In this document: positions 5,699 through 7,373 of the stretch, piece by piece
How positions within the stretch are numbered: position 1 is the first letter of the stretch
Layout of the letters: every line of letters begins with the position of its first letter
DNA from: Gammaproteobacteria bacterium
GTDB taxonomy: Bacteria > Pseudomonadota > Gammaproteobacteria > Enterobacterales > Alteromonadaceae
Length of the DNA: 7,373 nucleotides
Assembly: GCA_027484495.1 (NCBI GenBank)
Contig: JAIXSW010000052.1
Coordinates: 1 to 7,373, forward strand
Direction of reading: 5' to 3'
Position numbers and translations under genes: made by a program
The notes under the pieces: generated by a model
What the model saw: only the letters and a program-made list of their open reading frames with translations
Databases searched by the model: none
What the model was told of the DNA's origin: nothing

Positions 5699-5737
5699 GC
5701 GCTTGCTTCACAAAGTTCGTTTGAACTGAAGCAGCGC
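5699..5737 (+). other. Hairpin in the 5' leader of the tRNA-Gly transcript
   Basis: GCGC-T-TGCTTCA (5699-5710) pairs with TGAAGCA-GCGC (5727-5737), an 11-bp stem with one bulged T. Inside it GTTC (5715-5718) pairs with GAAC (5723-5726), with CAAA unpaired and GTTT as the loop. It starts at the predicted transcription start and ends 15 nt before the first tRNA. It lacks an adjacent T-run, so it is more likely a leader structure for processing than an orn terminator. Confidence 0.5.
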
Positions 5738-5752
5738 TGCTGAAGATTTTAT

Positions 5753-5828
5753 GCGGGCATAGCTCAGTTGGTAGAGCGCTACCTTGCCAAGGTCGAGGTC
5801 ACGAGTTCGAGTCTCGTTGCCCGCTCCA
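5753..5828 (+). tRNA. tRNA-Gly (GCC), first copy
   Basis: A complete 76-nt cloverleaf. The acceptor arms GCGGGCA and TGCCCGC pair perfectly, the D arm is GCTC/GAGC with loop AGTTGGTA, and the anticodon loop is TTGCCAA with GCC at 5786-5788. The variable loop is AGGTC, the T arm is ACGAG/CTCGT with TTCGAGT, and the discriminator T is followed by encoded CCA. It decodes GGC and GGU. In the anticodon stem CTACC/GGTCG the second pair is T28 (5780) against C42 (5794), a mismatch; E. coli tRNA-Gly(GCC) has G-C there. Confidence 0.97.
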
Positions 5829-5855
5829 AATTTCAAAAGTTGTTCGGTTCAGAGA

Positions 5856-5931
5856 GCGGGCATAGCTCAGTTGGTAGAGCGCTACCTTGCCAAGGTCGAG
5901 GTCACGAGTTCGAGTCTCGTTGCCCGCTCCA
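5856..5931 (+). tRNA. tRNA-Gly (GCC), second copy, identical
   Basis: Identical over all 76 nt to the copy 103 bp upstream, including encoded CCA and the T28-C42 mismatch (5883 and 5897); the anticodon GCC is at 5889-5891. The 27-bp AT-rich spacer (5829-5855) has no promoter, so both tRNAs should come from one precursor cut by RNase P and 3' exonucleases/RNase E. Identical duplicates are common for this glycine tRNA and raise gene dosage. Confidence 0.97.
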
Positions 5932-6075
5932 GTCGAAATCCCTCTTCGTTTCAATTATTTAATCAAGCATCATTGCATAAACACACCTTGTGTTTCTTCA
6001 TCGCTGTTGTGCATTTTCTGCTTCCTGTTTATGCCAATTTGCATCCATAGCAAGACTCCGCATACTTGAACTCTG

Positions 6076-6108
6076 TGGCGCGGGCTGTTAGCGTAGCGCC
6101 AAATTTTT
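6076..6108 (+). terminator. Intrinsic terminator, probably of the tRNA-Gly transcript, abutting the DUF4442 gene
   Basis: TGGCGC (6076-6081) pairs exactly with GCGCCA (6096-6101), with an inner GCT/AGC stem (6084-6086, 6090-6092) closing a GTT loop, and AATTTTT follows to 6108. It lies 144 bp after the second tRNA and only 2 bp before the AGGT that likely serves as ribosome binding site of the next gene. An earlier, GC-free hairpin AAACACA/TGTGTTT (5979-5995) lacks a following T-run and is the weaker candidate. The 5932-6122 interval otherwise holds no recognisable gene. Confidence 0.6.
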
Positions 6109-6122
6109 CAGGTATGACCAGT

Positions 6123-6617
6123 ATGCAAAATCAGAATAAACTCAGTCGTCTTGTGCAGAAAGTAAATTCAGCGCCGGCTTTTTGCCGCAGTTGGCTGTTG
6201 TCACTGTTGTTCGGTCGCACTATTAAGTTTGCCGGGACTGCGGGTGTGCAGGTGGAACAGCTTGATTGGCATAAATCGCGGTTAAAACTCCCGAATCACA
6301 AAAAAGTGCAGAATCATATTGGCTCGGTTCATGCCGCTGCCACCGCTTTATTAGGTGAATCTGCCAGCGGTTTTTTACTGGGCATGCATGTGCCGGATGA
6401 CAAAATTCCGTTATTAAAATCAATGCAAATCCAGTATTTAAAGCGATCTACCGGAGCTTTGACCGCGCAGGCACAACTAGACGAAGACCAGATCAGTCAG
6501 ATCCGCACTGCTGACAAAGGTGAAGTGGTGATCCGCGTTTTAATCAAAGACCAGCTGGGGGTCGAGCCGGTCGAAGCGCTGTTTACCTGGGCATGGATCC
6601 CGAAAGTTCGCAAATAA
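6123..6617 (+). CDS. DUF4442 family protein (hotdog-fold, PaaI/thioesterase-like)
   Basis: This 164-residue soluble protein matches the DUF4442 pattern. An N-terminal helical region (LSRLVQKVNSAPAFCRSWLLS, here described only by its ends, residues 7-27) leads into a first strand. Then N64-H-I-G-S-V-H70-A-A-A starts the long hotdog helix, followed by GFLLGMHVPDDKIPLLKSM, QYLKRSTGALTAQAQL and the final strands VVIRVLIKD and ALFTWAWIPK. Hotdog proteins of this group resemble acyl-CoA thioesterases; no substrate is known, and no clear catalytic Asp or Glu on the central helix can be assigned. The frame extends upstream to a TTG at 6066, but that region is the terminator hairpin. ATG 6123 has AGGT at 6110-6113 (9-nt spacer); ATG 6114 is too close to that site. 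Confidence 0.82.
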   Translation: MQNQNKLSRLVQKVNSAPAFCRSWLLSLLFGRTIKFAGTAGVQVEQLDWHKSRLKLPNHKKVQNHIGSVHAAATALLGESASGFLLGMHVPDDKIPLLKSMQIQYLKRSTGALTAQAQLDEDQISQIRTADKGEVVIRVLIKDQLGVEPVEALFTWAWIPKVRK

Positions 6618-6632
6618 CCAATTGTTGCGAGA

Positions 6633-6646
6633 ACTGGCAGGCCAGT
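6633..6646. repeat. Short perfect inverted repeat between the DUF4442 and CHASE genes
   Basis: ACTGGC (6633-6638) and GCCAGT (6641-6646) are perfect reverse complements separated by AG. It lies in the 76-bp gap before the sensor gene, where a regulator could bind. No T-run follows, so it is not a terminator. At 14 bp it may be chance. Confidence 0.35.
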
Positions 6647-6693
6647 CTGATCCCTGTTAGATTTGGCAACATGACAGGCGACAGGAATGGCAA

Positions 6694-7373
6694 GTGGCAA
6701 TAACAGAGCTTAAAGCAGGCAGCAGGCTCCCCGGTACGCGTCAAGATTTACATTTGTCGTGGCTGGTGCGACACCCTAAGCGTGTTGCTGTCTCTCTGGC
6801 GTTGTTGTTGGTGTTGCTGCTTGGCGCATTAGTGTGGCAACAACAGCAAAAAAATATTGAAGTCGAACGCTACCAGTTGTTGCAGCAAGTCAGTCATCAT
6901 GCGGCGGCCGTAGAAGCTGCAGTGCGCACCGCAGTGGTGGTCAGTGAATCGCTGCGCACCGAAATTGTTTTAAACCCTACTCAGTCGCTGTCCGAGCTTG
7001 ATGCCCGTATTCGCCTGTTATTAGATGATTATCCTCTTTTTCGCCACATTGCTGTGGCGCCGGGTCTGGTGATCCGTTATGTCTATCCACTGGCAGGCAA
7101 TGAAGCCGCGCTTGGGATCAATTACCGCTTGGTGCCGGAACAATATGCAGCGGTTGAAAAAGCGGTCGCCGCCGGAGGGCCTTTGCTAGCAGGGCCGGTG
7201 CAACTGGTGCAGGGCGGTAGCGGCCTGGTACTGCGGGTGCCGGTATTTCTAGCGGATAAACAGTTATGGGGGATCATCGCGGCGGTGATCCCACTGGAAC
7301 GTTTGCTGCAGCAAACCCAACTGGAAAAGCTACAGCCTGATTATTACCTGGGTTTGTCTGGTCGCGATGGCGA
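6694..7373 (+). CDS. N-terminal part of a CHASE-domain membrane sensor (3'-truncated by window edge)
   Basis: A frame runs from GTG 6694 to the window edge, giving 226 residues. AGGA (6683-6686) precedes the GTG by 7 nt, and no other usable start lies between it and the in-frame TAG at 6658. Residues 1-30 are cytoplasmic and end in basic RHPKR; 31-48 form a strongly hydrophobic membrane helix. The region from about 70 to past 200 is a periplasmic CHASE domain, recognised by RYVYPLAGNEAALGINY (128-144), a spaced helix with AVEKAV, then AGPVQLVQGGSGLVLRVPVF (166-185) and LWGIIAAVIPLERLL (191-205). CHASE domains sense small extracellular ligands and are joined to histidine kinase or GGDEF/EAL outputs. 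Which one applies here lies outside the window. Confidence 0.88.
   Translation, partial: MAITELKAGSRLPGTRQDLHLSWLVRHPKRVAVSLALLLVLLLGALVWQQQQKNIEVERYQLLQQVSHHAAAVEAAVRTAVVVSESLRTEIVLNPTQSLSELDARIRLLLDDYPLFRHIAVAPGLVIRYVYPLAGNEAALGINYRLVPEQYAAVEKAVAAGGPLLAGPVQLVQGGSGLVLRVPVFLADKQLWGIIAAVIPLERLLQQTQLEKLQPDYYLGLSGRDG

Noticed and set aside
5768..6069. Open frames of 60-88 codons running through the two tRNA genes
   Set aside because: Their repeated peptides are translations of the duplicated tRNA sequence, not proteins.
5932..6075. Integrated element or attachment site at the 3' end of the second tRNA-Gly
   Set aside because: No integrase gene and no displaced copy of the tRNA 3' end is present. 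The second copy is a complete tRNA, so this is a simple tandem duplication.
6632..6648. FadR operator near the hotdog-fold gene
   Set aside because: The half-sites ACTGG/CCAGT fit, but the spacing between them is too short for the 17-bp FadR palindrome, and the site lies downstream of the DUF4442 gene.

Overview
The window comes from a gammaproteobacterium with roughly even base composition. Three things point there: the divergent orn / rsgA-psd block, encoded CCA on the tRNAs, and proteins such as DUF3016, DUF4442 and a CHASE-domain sensor. The overall feel is of an aquatic Alteromonadales/Rheinheimera-like bacterium, but that genus-level guess is inference only. Most of the window is ordinary chromosomal core sequence. 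I see no transposase, integrase, CRISPR array or phage gene.

Layout. Bases 1-344 hold the 3' end of an unrecognised gene. A 163-bp gap with a strong inverted repeat follows, then an exported DUF3016 protein (508-1023) that ends at a bidirectional-looking terminator. Facing it on the minus strand are two small genes: a PriC-like, N-terminal-domain-only protein (1478-1783) and, downstream of it, a 96-residue protein of unknown function (1126-1416). A divergent intergenic region at 1784-1920 carries an extended -10 promoter for the minus-strand pair, a terminator-like hairpin on the plus strand and a possible Zur-type operator in front of a MerC-family membrane protein (1921-2310).

The MerC-like gene converges with a minus-strand cluster, rsgA (3943-4986) - psd (3061-3921) - glycerophosphodiester phosphodiesterase (2333-3031), with gaps of 21 and 29 bp. 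It joins ribosome small-subunit maturation, phosphatidylethanolamine synthesis and phospholipid head-group turnover. Divergent from rsgA is orn (5109-5660), which degrades 2-5 nt RNAs. Two identical tRNA-Gly(GCC) genes follow (5753-5828, 5856-5931), with a promoter that has a GC-rich discriminator, a leader hairpin starting near the predicted transcription start, and a terminator hairpin (6076-6108) directly in front of the next gene.

The right end carries a DUF4442 hotdog-fold protein (6123-6617) and the N-terminal part of a membrane-anchored CHASE-domain sensor (6694 to the edge), which starts with GTG and whose output domain lies outside the window.

No clearly new multi-gene system is visible. 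The observations most worth checking are the Zur-like site at the MerC-family gene, the U28-C42 mismatch in both glycine tRNAs, the single-domain PriC-like protein with its small neighbour, and the terminator-like hairpin next to the DUF4442 ribosome binding site.
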